Shown here: positions 8,055-15,863 of the stretch, in pieces | How positions within the stretch are numbered: the stretch's first letter is position 1 | Layout of the letters: each line of letters begins with the position of its first letter | DNA from: JBNARI01 sp049718765 | Lineage (GTDB): Bacteria; Bacillota; Sulfobacillia; DUMF01 | Assembly (NCBI GenBank): GCA_049718765.1 | Contig: JBNARI010000032.1 | Coordinates: 1 to 16,937, forward strand | Direction: 5' to 3' | Length of the DNA stretch: 16,937 nucleotides | Position numbers and translations under genes: made by a program | The notes under the pieces: model-generated | What the model was told of the DNA's origin: nothing | Databases searched by the model: none | The model's input: only the letters and a program-made list of their open reading frames with translations

Positions 8055-8084
8055 TTGAGAACCGTCTGTGGAGTTCTCTATATC
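8055..8084 (+). promoter_or_regulatory. Weak promoter-like pair
   Basis: TTGAGA at 8055-8060 and TATATC at 8079-8084 are separated by 18 bases, a tolerable match to a sigma-70/sigma-A promoter. It lies 850 bases before the next gene, so its role is uncertain. Confidence 0.2.
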
Positions 8085-8876
8085 ATTGACGTCTAAGAAT
8101 TAATTGAGGAAAACCTGGCCCACCCGTCCGGGATGGTGTAATCCTTTTTGGTAGGTAGGCCCTTTTAAGCCCCCGAATGGAGTTGGAGAAAAACACTGTA
8201 TGAAGGTATACTCGACCAAGGGGGCATTGAACTTATTGCTGCGAAGATAACCTACTAGGCAGAGATGTTTACAGAATTGATTAATTAAGCTGTGCCCTGC
8301 TGCGTGCTTTACAGTACAAGCATGTTGGGCTAATCCGGAACCGAGCCTACAGTTCGGATCGAAGACTCTCATTCTGTTGGTGGTCTTCCCCTCAAGCTGG
8401 GGTAATGGCACTCGGACCAAGCGCGTAAATCACAAAGACATGGAGGAGAGGCGAAGCATAAGCTGCCGGCTCTTAAGCGACCAGGCCATTCCGAGCTTAA
8501 GACAGATCAGTTTTGCGGGTCATATTACCCAAGAATGTGGCCTGCCGCGTTGTTCCTCGAGTGGTCTGTTAAGTGTACCTTTTGATGGGGTCTGTATCTA
8601 GTTCTAGGTATGGTTCTCGGGCTAATAGCTGTAGTGGGTACCCGTCGGTGGATATGCTGGTTGTTTCCAGCCAGATGCGGGCAACTACAAGGACTAGATT
8701 CTTCTGTCAATGCAATGGCAGTTGGGCCCAGCTTGGTGACCGAGTAGGTGCTTGAGGATGCATTTCAGGGTGGATAAGTTGAGGAGGTGAAGGTGGCGGC
8801 GCTGAGCAGATAGGAAAGCCTCAAGCTAGCTACCTCTGGCGAACTGCAAGCGGTAGGTGGACGCCTTATATGCAAA

Positions 8877-8914
8877 GCTTCTCGGGTCTTTAGATTTCAA
8901 CCTTGGTGAGAAGC
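8877..8914. repeat. Inverted repeat in the leader of E1-alpha
   Basis: GCTTCTC at 8877-8883 and GAGAAGC at 8908-8914 form a perfect 7-bp stem with a 24-base loop. The right arm ends two bases before the GAGGAGGG ribosome site at 8917-8924. A hairpin here could modulate translation or mark an operator. Confidence 0.35.
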
Positions 8915-8933
8915 AAGAGGAGGGCTGCGCAAA

Positions 8934-9908
8934 ATGGACTCTGGTCTTAAGCTCAAGATGTTCAGGCTCATGGTAACGATCAGGAACTTCGAATATGCAA
9001 CTTGGGACTTATACACGCAGGGGCTCATGCCGGGACTGGCTCACCTTTACATCGGCGAAGAGGCCGTTGCTGTAGGTGCATGCTGTGTCCTCAACGCTGA
9101 CGATTACATAACTAGCACGCACAGGGGCCACGGCCATTTGATTGCTAAGGGCGGCGATCTTAATCGCATGATGGCGGAGATTCTTGGTAAGAAGACAGGC
9201 TATTGCAAGGGTAAAGGCGGGTCTATGCACATTGCCGACATTGACCTCGGCATACTTGGGGCGAATGGCATCGTTGGTGGTGGGCTGCCAATAGCTGTGG
9301 GTGCGGGTCTGTCTGCAAAGATGAGGAAAACCAAGCAGGTTACAGTGTGCTTTTTCGGAGACGGCGCCTCAAACCAGGGCACATTCCATGAGAGCCTGAA
9401 TATGGCCTCAATCTGGAAACTCCCCGTGATATTCGTTTGTGAAAACAACTTGTATGGCATTTCACTGGCCCAGAGCAAGCACCAAAACATAAAGGACATA
9501 GCCGATAGGGCAGTGGCGTATGGCATTCCAGGGCAGGTTGTGGATGGCAACGATGTAATTGCCGTATATGAGGCAGTGAAAGCAGCTGCTGAGAGGGCAA
9601 GGAATGGGGAGGGCCCCACGTTGATAGAGTGCAAGACTTACCGGTGGGGCGGCCACCACGTGGGGGATCCCAACATGGGGGCACTGTACAGGCCCAAGGA
9701 AGAGATGGAGGAATGGAAGCAGAAATGCCCCATCAAGCGGTTCCGGCAACATCTCATCGAAACGGGTGTAGCGCGACCTGAGGATTTGGACAAAATCGAG
9801 GCAGAATGCAAGGAGGCTGTGGCAGCGGCGGTAGAATACGCCAAAGCCAGTCCGTATCCGGAGCCTGCGGAGTTATACGAAGACGTGTTCTACGAGGAAC
9901 GCAACTAA
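8934..9908 (+). CDS. acoA: TPP-dependent acetoin/2-oxoacid dehydrogenase E1 component, alpha subunit
   Basis: This 324-residue alpha subunit pairs with the next gene product to form the thiamine-pyrophosphate-dependent E1 enzyme, which cleaves the substrate and passes the acyl group to lipoate on E2. The TPP motif is complete: G142-D143-G144 followed after 26 residues by N171-N172 (FGDGASNQGTFHES...CENN). Other family blocks are LMPGLAHLYIGEEAVAVG (31-48), STHRGHGH (61-68) and KGKGGSMHIAD (92-102). The short length and sequence resemble clostridial acetoin dehydrogenase alpha subunits more than long PDH or branched-chain alpha subunits, but specificity cannot be settled by eye. ATG 8934 follows GAGGAGGG at 8917-8924. 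It is the first gene of a run of seven with gaps of 11-33 bases or overlaps. The symbol rests on the acetoin assignment. Confidence 0.88.
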   Translation: MDSGLKLKMFRLMVTIRNFEYATWDLYTQGLMPGLAHLYIGEEAVAVGACCVLNADDYITSTHRGHGHLIAKGGDLNRMMAEILGKKTGYCKGKGGSMHIADIDLGILGANGIVGGGLPIAVGAGLSAKMRKTKQVTVCFFGDGASNQGTFHESLNMASIWKLPVIFVCENNLYGISLAQSKHQNIKDIADRAVAYGIPGQVVDGNDVIAVYEAVKAAAERARNGEGPTLIECKTYRWGGHHVGDPNMGALYRPKEEMEEWKQKCPIKRFRQHLIETGVARPEDLDKIEAECKEAVAAAVEYAKASPYPEPAELYEDVFYEERN

Positions 9909-9941
9909 AGAAAAGTTAGGACTAAAGAGGAGGTCGCACTC

Positions 9942-10919
9942 ATGAGGAAGATACGCTATGTGGAAGCGCTTCGGGAAGCATTGAGGGAAGAAATGCGGCG
10001 CGACGAGAGGGTTTTCTTAATGGGCGAAGACATTGGAAGGTACGGCGGGATATTCAGAGTTACGGAAGGGCTGTGGCAGGAGTTCGGCGAGGAAAGAGTT
10101 CGGGACACGCCAATCACCGAGGCGGCTATTGTGGGGGCAGCCTTGGGAGCTGCAGTTACGGGGATGCGGCCGGTAATCGAGATCATGTTCATGGACTTCA
10201 TAACTGTTTGCGCAGACCAGTTATTCAACCAAATGGCCAAGATGCGGTACATGTTTGGGGGGAAGGCCAAGATTCCGGTGGTAATCCGCACCAACATCGG
10301 CGCGGGTAGGTCCTCGGCTGCTCAGCACTCGCAGAGCCTGCACGCTTGGGCTGTGCATGTGCCCGGCCTGAAGGTTGCCATTCCCTCCACTCCCTACGAT
10401 GCAAAGGGACTGTTGAAGACTGCAATTCGAGATGACAACCCTGTGCTCTTCCTTGAGCACAAGTTCCTTTACACGACCGAAGGCGAGGTGCCGGAGGAAG
10501 AGTATACAGTACCCTTTGGCAAGGCGGCGGTCAGGAGAACTGGCAAGGATGTGACAGTAGTTGCTACGTCAAAGTTGGTGGAGAAAGCTCTAAGAGTTGC
10601 AGAACGGCTTGCTGGAGAGGGAATCGATGTTGAAGTCATCGACCCGAGGACGCTTGTTCCTTATGACAGAGCGACAGTAGCAGAGTCAGTAAGGAAAACT
10701 GGGCGCCTGGTAGTTTGCGATGAAGGGTACGAAACATGCGGTGTGGCTGCGGAGATCGCGTTTAAAGCCATGCAGGATGCATTCTACAGCTTGAAAGCTC
10801 CGATAAAGAGGGTCTGTGCTCCGGATGTGCCTGTCCCGTTCAGCCCTGCTTTGGAGAAATTCGTGGTTGTGCCGGAAGAAGACATCGAAAAGGCTATCAG
10901 AGAAGTCATGGCTGAATAA
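9942..10919 (+). CDS. acoB: Acetoin/2-oxoacid dehydrogenase E1 component, beta subunit
   Basis: This 325-residue beta subunit of the E1 heterotetramer contributes the pyrimidine-activating glutamate (E60 in DTPITEAAIVG) and the C-terminal transketolase domain. Recognised blocks are MGEDIGRYGGIFRVTEGL (27-44), MFMDFITVCADQLFNQMAK, RTNIGAGRSSAAQHSQSL, VPGLKVAIPSTPYDAKGLL and the C-terminal VIDPRTLVPYD. These are shared by PDH, branched-chain and acetoin beta subunits. Length is typical (about 325). GAGGAGGT at 9927-9934 precedes ATG 9942, and the 33-base gap to E1-alpha supports co-transcription. The protein should function only with the alpha subunit and the downstream E2/E3. Confidence 0.9.
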   Translation: MRKIRYVEALREALREEMRRDERVFLMGEDIGRYGGIFRVTEGLWQEFGEERVRDTPITEAAIVGAALGAAVTGMRPVIEIMFMDFITVCADQLFNQMAKMRYMFGGKAKIPVVIRTNIGAGRSSAAQHSQSLHAWAVHVPGLKVAIPSTPYDAKGLLKTAIRDDNPVLFLEHKFLYTTEGEVPEEEYTVPFGKAAVRRTGKDVTVVATSKLVEKALRVAERLAGEGIDVEVIDPRTLVPYDRATVAESVRKTGRLVVCDEGYETCGVAAEIAFKAMQDAFYSLKAPIKRVCAPDVPVPFSPALEKFVVVPEEDIEKAIREVMAE

Positions 10920-10934
10920 TTGGAGGGACGCTAA

Positions 10935-12275
10935 GTGATTACCAAGGTGATAATGCCGAAGCTCGGGTTGACCATGAGCGAAGGCAAACTGGTAAAGTGG
11001 CTGAAGCACGAAGGGGATAAAGTGAAACAGGGCGAAGGTCTGATGGAGGTCATGACCGACAAGGTCACCACGGAAGTGGAAGCACCAGGGGATGGAGTAT
11101 TAAGGAAGATCATCGTTCCAGAAGGCTCCACTGTGCCGTGTGGCTCTGTGATTGCCATCATTGCTGATGAGGCTGAGGATATATCTCCCGTGCTTGCTGA
11201 GCTTGGACTTACACCTGCGAGGGAGCCTGCTCCGCGGCCTGTGCAGGCGGCACCGCAGGAGGTGAAGGCCAGTCCCGCAGTGCGTCGGCTGGCAAAGGAG
11301 CTTGGCGTAGACCTCGGAAAGGTGAAAGGTAGCGGACCTGAGGGCAGGATTACTGAAAACGACGTTAGGGCGGCGGCTGCGAGCGTGACAGCAGCATCTT
11401 CTTCTGCTGTGGACGCAGCAGACTACGGGAGACTCAGGGCAACCCCACTGGCCAGGAGCATTGCGGAGAAAGAGGCCGTTGAGCTTGGTGCTGTGGTTGG
11501 CACTGGGCCTGGAGGGCGTATCACTGCGCAAGACGTGCTGGCATACAAGGCGGATCTTGGTTCGGCGGCCTCACTGCCAAGCGAAAAGCCTGCGATTGTG
11601 CCCGTTGAGGGTATGAGGGCGATCATCGCAGAACGGATGAGCAGGAGCGCAAGGGAAACTGCCCGAGTCACACTTGTGAGCGAAGTGCGAGTGAACAAGC
11701 TGAAGGCTTTCAAGGAGGCAGTTAACGGGCACTTGGAAGGGAAGAAAGGAGTGAGGGTTACCTATACTGATCTGATTGTATGGGCGGCAGCACGTGCACT
11801 CAGGAAGCATCCAAATTGCAACGCCTCATGGGCAGGAGACCACATCGAAATCAAGCCGAGGATTAACATCGGCGTGGCCGTGGATGTAGAAGGTGGCTTG
11901 ATTGTCCCTGTTATAAAAGACGCTGACAAGAAGTCAATTTCTGAGATTGCAGAAACCAGGGAAAGACTGGTGCAGGGCGCAAGAGGCGGCAGGCTCTCTC
12001 CCGATGAGCTTGAGGGCGGCACGTTCACTGTGACAAACCTGGGTACGTACGGAGTTGATTTCTTCACGCCTATCATCAATCTGCCTGAGTCGCTCATCCT
12101 CGGTGTGGGAAGGATTATTGAAAGGCCTGTGGTACAGGACGGGCAGGTGATAGCGGCGCTCACTGTTTACCTTAGCTTGGTGTTCGACCACAGGGTAGTG
12201 GACGGAGCACCAGCGGCACGGCTGCTCAATGAGATAGCTGCTATCCTGCAGGACCCAGTCTTGGCGCTTGTCTAG
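10935..12275 (+). CDS. acoC: Dihydrolipoamide acyltransferase E2 with two E3-binding domains
   Basis: This is the core acyltransferase of the complex, 446 residues. Domain order: a lipoyl domain at 1-78 with lipoyl lysine K43 in MTDKVTTEVEAP; an Ala/Pro-rich linker (about 94-111); a first peripheral E3/E1-binding domain at about 112-148 (SPAVRRLAKELGVDL...GSGPEGRITENDV); a Ser/Ala linker; a second such domain at about 168-204 (ATPLARSIAEKEAVEL...GTGPGGRITAQDV); another linker; and the catalytic domain from about 225, ending in the active-site block FDHRVVDG with H419 and D423. It carries the chloramphenicol-acetyltransferase-like domain of Gram-positive acetoin and 2-oxoacid E2s, not the alpha/beta-hydrolase type of proteobacterial AcoC. 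It starts with GTG after GGAGGG at 10922-10927, 15 bases after E1-beta. The doubled binding domain is unusual. Confidence 0.9.
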   Translation: MITKVIMPKLGLTMSEGKLVKWLKHEGDKVKQGEGLMEVMTDKVTTEVEAPGDGVLRKIIVPEGSTVPCGSVIAIIADEAEDISPVLAELGLTPAREPAPRPVQAAPQEVKASPAVRRLAKELGVDLGKVKGSGPEGRITENDVRAAAASVTAASSSAVDAADYGRLRATPLARSIAEKEAVELGAVVGTGPGGRITAQDVLAYKADLGSAASLPSEKPAIVPVEGMRAIIAERMSRSARETARVTLVSEVRVNKLKAFKEAVNGHLEGKKGVRVTYTDLIVWAAARALRKHPNCNASWAGDHIEIKPRINIGVAVDVEGGLIVPVIKDADKKSISEIAETRERLVQGARGGRLSPDELEGGTFTVTNLGTYGVDFFTPIINLPESLILGVGRIIERPVVQDGQVIAALTVYLSLVFDHRVVDGAPAARLLNEIAAILQDPVLALV

Positions 12276-12292
12276 ACAAACCGATTATGTCC

Positions 12293-12299
12293 GGGAGGT
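12293..12299 (+). promoter_or_regulatory. Ribosome binding site deciding the E3 start
   Basis: GGGAGGT at 12293-12299 lies eight bases before ATG 12308. An earlier in-frame ATG at 12287 precedes this site and has no purine-rich site of its own, so ATG 12308 is preferred. Confidence 0.65.
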
Positions 12300-12307
12300 T
12301 CCAAAGG

Positions 12308-13708
12308 ATGGCTTGTAAGGTTGTAGTAATTGGGGCAGGTCCGGGGGGGTATGTAGCGGCTCTGAGGGCTGCCTCCTTGGGTGCCAGCGTGGTGCTGGTG
12401 GAAAAGGAGCAGCTTGGTGGGGTTTGCCTCAATCGGGGATGCATTCCTACCAAGACATGGCTGAGCAGCGTCGAACTGAAGGAAGAGCTGGTGCGTGCTG
12501 AAGCGATGGGCGTGATTGTACCTGAGGCCAGGATTGATGTGAAGATGGTTAAGCACCGTAAGCAGAAGGTAGTGGGGCAGCTTGTGTCTAGCATAAAGAA
12601 CCTACTTACCCGCCAACGGGTTCTCATAAAAGAGGGGCAGGCCTGTCTGATGCCTAATAACGCTGTGAAGGTGGTAGGTCCAGGAGGCAGAGAGGAAACG
12701 GTATTGTTCGATCGCTGTATCGTGGCTACAGGGTCCAAGCCCGCGGCTCCTCCGATACCTGGAATCCAGAAACCGTTTGTGCTTTCGGGCGAAGAAGTTT
12801 TCGACATGGAAGAAGTACCGCCTCGGGTGGTGCTGATTGGTGGTGGAGTGATGGGTGTGGAGCTAGCGTACCTTTACAGGGCGCTGGGCTCGCAGGTGAC
12901 TGTGGTGGAAATGCTAGATCGACTACTGCCCCAGGCAGACGAAGACGTCTCGGCAGCGATTACCAGTGTGCTTAAGACCAAGGGAGTCACAGTTTTAACC
13001 AGTTCCAAGGTGGTTTCAATAGAAGGAGACGGCGGAGGCGGTTACGTTGTGGTTCTGGACGGACAACGTGAGTTGCGCCTGGACTGCGACAGAGTAGTGG
13101 TTGCCGCTGGGCGAAAGCCAAACACAGATGGCCTTGGGCTGGAGAGTGCTGGCGTGACAATCTCTGGGGGTTGGATCAGGGTGAACGAGCACATGCAGAC
13201 GAGCAACCCTGTTATTTACGCTGCGGGAGACGTTACAGGGGGGCCGCTTTTGGCCCATGTAGCTTCTGCAGGGGGTATCGTTGCAGCTGAGAACGCTTGT
13301 GGCAGGCGATCGAAGCTTGATCTTAAGTGCGTCCCTTCGTGTGTATATACGGCCCCCGAAGCTGCCTGGGTTGGTCTGACCGAAGCGGAAGCCAGGAAGA
13401 AGTTCAGCAAAGTGCGCTGTGGCAAATACCCGCTGGAGGGTTCGGGCAGGGCACTCGCGATGGGGAAGGCAGCGGGGTTTGTTAAGGTGATTGCCGAGGA
13501 GAAGTACGGCGAAATACTTGGAGTGCATATGGTTGGGCCGAATGTGACAGAAATTGTCGGGGCGGCTGTAACGGCGATGCGCCTTGAATCTACAGCGGAG
13601 TTCCTCGGAGATATAATCTATCCCCATCCTACTGTTAGCGAAGCGCTTATGGAAGCGGCGAAAATGGCAGCAGGAAGCTCTCACCTGGTGCCCTATGGAA
13701 AGGTTTGA
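12308..13708 (+). CDS. lpdA: Dihydrolipoamide dehydrogenase (E3)
   Basis: This flavoprotein of 466 residues re-oxidises dihydrolipoamide on E2 and passes electrons to NAD+. The FAD-binding GAGPGG lies at residues 9-14. The redox-active disulfide is C40/C45 in GGVCLNRGCIPTK, the NAD-binding GGGVMGVELAYLYRALG is near 172-188, and a second FAD-contact block (YAAGDVTGGPLLAHVASAGG) is near 300. The C-terminal dimer-interface active-site block is HPTVSEALMEAAK, with catalytic H440 and E445. No extra lipoyl domain is fused at the N-terminus. Starting at ATG 12308 begins the protein with MACKVVVIGAG, normal for the family; ATG 12287 would add seven residues. It lies 32 bases after E2, completing the complex. 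The symbol names the enzyme class; in acetoin operons it is often called acoL. Confidence 0.93.
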   Translation: MACKVVVIGAGPGGYVAALRAASLGASVVLVEKEQLGGVCLNRGCIPTKTWLSSVELKEELVRAEAMGVIVPEARIDVKMVKHRKQKVVGQLVSSIKNLLTRQRVLIKEGQACLMPNNAVKVVGPGGREETVLFDRCIVATGSKPAAPPIPGIQKPFVLSGEEVFDMEEVPPRVVLIGGGVMGVELAYLYRALGSQVTVVEMLDRLLPQADEDVSAAITSVLKTKGVTVLTSSKVVSIEGDGGGGYVVVLDGQRELRLDCDRVVVAAGRKPNTDGLGLESAGVTISGGWIRVNEHMQTSNPVIYAAGDVTGGPLLAHVASAGGIVAAENACGRRSKLDLKCVPSCVYTAPEAAWVGLTEAEARKKFSKVRCGKYPLEGSGRALAMGKAAGFVKVIAEEKYGEILGVHMVGPNVTEIVGAAVTAMRLESTAEFLGDIIYPHPTVSEALMEAAKMAAGSSHLVPYGKV

Positions 13709-13726
13709 TAGCGAGGGGGTTCTCTA

Positions 13727-15604
13727 ATGGCCTTCGGGTATATGGGCAAGTACGCTATTGTTGATTTAACCAGTAAAAGTGTCACCATCGAAAGCTACGA
13801 CAGGCAATTTTATCGGACCTATCTTGGTGGCAAGGGATTTGTGGCCTATCACCTCCTTCGGCAGATACCACCAGGGACCGACGCGTTGAGTCCCGACAAC
13901 GTGCTAGTGTTTGCCACTGGGGTTTTAGCTAGTACTAAAGCGCCTGGTTTCTCCAGGGTGGTAGTAGGGGGAAAGTCTCCTCTCACCGATGGATATTGTG
14001 AGTCGGAGGTAGGGGGCTCGTGGGGAGCGCAGCTTAAGCGCGCTGGGTACGATGGCCTGATTGTGCGAGGCTCCAGTGCGTCGCCGGTGTGCATCCTGAT
14101 ACAGGACGAAAAGATTTCCGTAGAGGATGCTTCTGAACTGTGGGGTCGTAGTGTTAGCGAGACTTGCGTTGTGCTTAAGGGCAAGCTGGGAAAGACGGCA
14201 GCCGTCTTGAGCATCGGACCCGCAGGGGAGAAGCTGGTACGATTTGCATGCGTCATGGAGGACGAAAGGGACGCTGCTGGACGCGGCGGATTGGGTGCGG
14301 TAATGGGATCCAAGAAGCTCAAGGCCGTGGCTGTGGTAGGCTCAAAGCCTGTGCCCGTGAGTAATGCAGAAGCCCTGAACAAAATAGCAGCGTGGTTTGG
14401 AGCAAGTTTCAGGAACAATGCTCCTTCCGCTGCCCTGAGTAGTAGTGGCACCCCGGGCCTTATTCCCGGCTTACAGGCGTCCTCCATGTTACCGACGCGG
14501 AATTTCCGGGCCATGCGTTTTGAGGGGTGGAGGGAGCTTGCCAAGTTGGGCGGGGAGTGGAAGTACCGGGTGAGCAAGGAAGGGTGCTGGGCGTGTCCGA
14601 TCAGGTGCAAGCTGTCCTTTACAATTGACGACGGAGCTCTAGGCGAGCGACAGATAGCTCACGGGCCTGAATATGAAACTATCGGCGCTTTTGGATCTGC
14701 GCTTGGAATCGATGATCCTCTTACTGTACTGAAGGCCAACAACTACTGCAATGATATGGGCTTGGACACGATTTCCACCGGGATGACCATAGCCTTTGCG
14801 ATGGACTGCGTAGAAAACGGCATTCTGCGCGATCCCGAGCTTCTGCGCCTTGGAGTGAGATTTGGGAACGCGTCCTGCGTGATGCCTTTGCTCGAGATGA
14901 TTGCCAATCGTTCGGGGATAGGCAGCGTTTTGGCCGAGGGCAGCCTGAGGGCGGCAAAAGCCATTGGAGGGGGAGCAGAGAAGTATGCCATGCAGGTCAA
15001 GGGGCAGGAGCTTCCCTTGCACGAGCCCAGGGGGAAAACGGGTGTGGGGCTGGGGTATGCTGTGTCCGATCACGGTGCGGACCACATGACAGCACCACAC
15101 GATCCATTGTTTGCCAAGCCTGGCGCTTACGGCCTTGAGACAATGGAGTGCGTAGGGCTGACTGAACCTGTGTCACCGGTGAGCTTGGACGAGAAAAAAG
15201 TAAGGCAGTATTACTACACGAACATGTGGTGGGATGCACTGAAATGTCTCGGCGCGTGTTTCTTCTGCGTAGTTCCCAGAGGGCTTATGCCCGTGCACAT
15301 GGTGGTGGAAGCGGTGTCAGCTGCAACCGGTTGGGACTTCAATCTTTGGGAGTTGATGAAGGCAGGAGAGCGTGCGGGCTGTATGGCACGAATGTTCAAC
15401 GGGCGGGAAGGACCGTGCGCTCCGCGTGACACGTTGCCTGAGCGGTTGTTTTCGGCTTCCGAAGACGGAGATTACCCGGGCATAGACAGAGAACAGTTCC
15501 ATGCAGCGGTTAAGTTGTATTACCAGATGCGCGGCTGGGACGTGAACACCGGGGTACCAACCAAAGCGAAGTTGGCCGAGCTCGGCTTAGACTGGTTGCT
15601 ATGA
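13727..15604 (+). CDS. aor: Aldehyde:ferredoxin oxidoreductase family protein (tungsten/molybdenum bis-pterin)
   Basis: This 625-residue cytosolic enzyme of the AOR family should oxidise an aldehyde to the acid with ferredoxin as electron acceptor, and can run the reverse reaction. The N-terminal pterin-binding domain has YLGGKGFVAYHLL (32-44) and FATGVLASTKAPGFSR (62-77). The [4Fe-4S] cysteines are C287, C290 and C294 (CWACPIRC), with a fourth in CLGACFFC, most likely C511. NDMGLDTIS (342-350) is the first D-x-x-G-L-D pterin motif. The second motif, usually ending GLC, reads KCLGAC here. It sits 18 bases after E3 and overlaps the MoaD-like gene by ATGA, so it is tightly linked to both. Acetaldehyde released by acetoin cleavage is an attractive substrate, but this is inferred. 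The start has an AGGGGGT site at 13714-13720. Confidence 0.92.
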   Translation: MAFGYMGKYAIVDLTSKSVTIESYDRQFYRTYLGGKGFVAYHLLRQIPPGTDALSPDNVLVFATGVLASTKAPGFSRVVVGGKSPLTDGYCESEVGGSWGAQLKRAGYDGLIVRGSSASPVCILIQDEKISVEDASELWGRSVSETCVVLKGKLGKTAAVLSIGPAGEKLVRFACVMEDERDAAGRGGLGAVMGSKKLKAVAVVGSKPVPVSNAEALNKIAAWFGASFRNNAPSAALSSSGTPGLIPGLQASSMLPTRNFRAMRFEGWRELAKLGGEWKYRVSKEGCWACPIRCKLSFTIDDGALGERQIAHGPEYETIGAFGSALGIDDPLTVLKANNYCNDMGLDTISTGMTIAFAMDCVENGILRDPELLRLGVRFGNASCVMPLLEMIANRSGIGSVLAEGSLRAAKAIGGGAEKYAMQVKGQELPLHEPRGKTGVGLGYAVSDHGADHMTAPHDPLFAKPGAYGLETMECVGLTEPVSPVSLDEKKVRQYYYTNMWWDALKCLGACFFCVVPRGLMPVHMVVEAVSAATGWDFNLWELMKAGERAGCMARMFNGREGPCAPRDTLPERLFSASEDGDYPGIDREQFHAAVKLYYQMRGWDVNTGVPTKAKLAELGLDWLL

Positions 15605-15834
15605 AGGTTCGAGTAAGACTTTGGGGTGGATTAAACGTATACCATCCTGACAGGCTGGGGGACTGTGAAATGGTTCTGGAGTCCGGCGCAACGGTGGATT
15701 CTTTGCTTGAGAGGATTAAGGTTCCTGTCGGGATGGCGGCTATTGTCATAGTGAATGGAGTCAAAGCAGAGCTAGACCGCGAGTTGAAGGATAACGACTT
15801 TGTGGAGGTGTACCCGCCCATTTGCGGGGGATGA
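15601..15834 (+). CDS. MoaD/ThiS-family sulfur carrier protein
   Basis: This 77-residue ubiquitin-like beta-grasp protein ends in the diagnostic Gly-Gly (YPPICGG), the site where sulfur is loaded as a thiocarboxylate. It starts MKVRVRLWGGLN and has the typical late block VNGVKAELDRELKDNDFVEVYPP. Its ATG lies inside the AOR stop (ATGA), implying translational coupling, and small MoaD-like genes beside AOR genes are a known arrangement. It therefore most likely donates sulfur for the dithiolene of the tungsten- or molybdenum-pterin cofactor of that enzyme. A ThiS role in thiamine synthesis is possible in principle, since E1 needs TPP, but no other thi genes are nearby. No partner adenylating enzyme (MoeB/ThiF-like) is in the window. 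Confidence 0.88.
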   Translation: MKVRVRLWGGLNVYHPDRLGDCEMVLESGATVDSLLERIKVPVGMAAIVIVNGVKAELDRELKDNDFVEVYPPICGG

Positions 15835-15848
15835 AAAAAACAGGCGGA

Positions 15849-15855
15849 AAGGAGG
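15849..15855 (+). promoter_or_regulatory. Ribosome binding site deciding the SDR start
   Basis: AAGGAGG at 15849-15855 lies eight bases before GTG 15864 and five before GTG 15861. The alternative ATG at 15831 overlaps the MoaD-like stop (ATGA) but lies upstream of this site, so GTG 15864 is preferred. Coupled initiation at 15831 would add 11 residues. Confidence 0.55.
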
Positions 15856-15863
15856 AGAGAGTG

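Larger units (their letters stand above)
7930..8933. other. 1-kb gene-free region upstream of the dehydrogenase-complex operon
   Basis: About 1 kb shows no recognisable protein on either strand. The longest open frames (- strand 8100-8420, + strand 8377-8601) carry no family motifs and no good ribosome sites. The region holds a second copy of the 13-bp repeat, a weak promoter-like pair at 8055-8084, a weak hairpin with TTTTT at about 8131-8149 (GGAT/ATCC stem of only four pairs), and an inverted repeat just before the E1-alpha ribosome site. I see no GG-N10-GC sigma-54 site, T-box or thiamine-pyrophosphate riboswitch. It may contain the regulatory region of the operon, decayed sequence or an RNA I cannot recognise. 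Confidence 0.6.

Noticed and set aside
8400..8425. TGGCAC in the gap as a sigma-54 promoter for an acetoin operon
   Set aside because: The required GC ten bases after GG is not in register, so the element does not fit the -24/-12 pattern.
8377..8601. 74-codon + strand frame in the 1-kb gap
   Set aside because: No ribosome site before its start, no recognisable domain, and Ser/Arg/Cys-rich composition typical of non-coding frames.
8840..8860. TGCAAGCGGTAGGT as a catabolite-repression (cre) site
   Set aside because: The left half fits but the right half lacks the conserved CA end, so the palindrome is broken.
9200..9752. Several - strand open frames of 96-144 codons inside E1-alpha
   Set aside because: They lie wholly opposite a gene with complete TPP motifs, lack ribosome sites and have no family features, so they are shadows of the coding strand.
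13016..14610. Long - strand open frames opposite E3 and AOR (222 and 253 codons)
   Set aside because: Both lie opposite strongly conserved genes. Composition is Ser/Pro/Arg-rich as expected from antisense reading, and no motif is seen.
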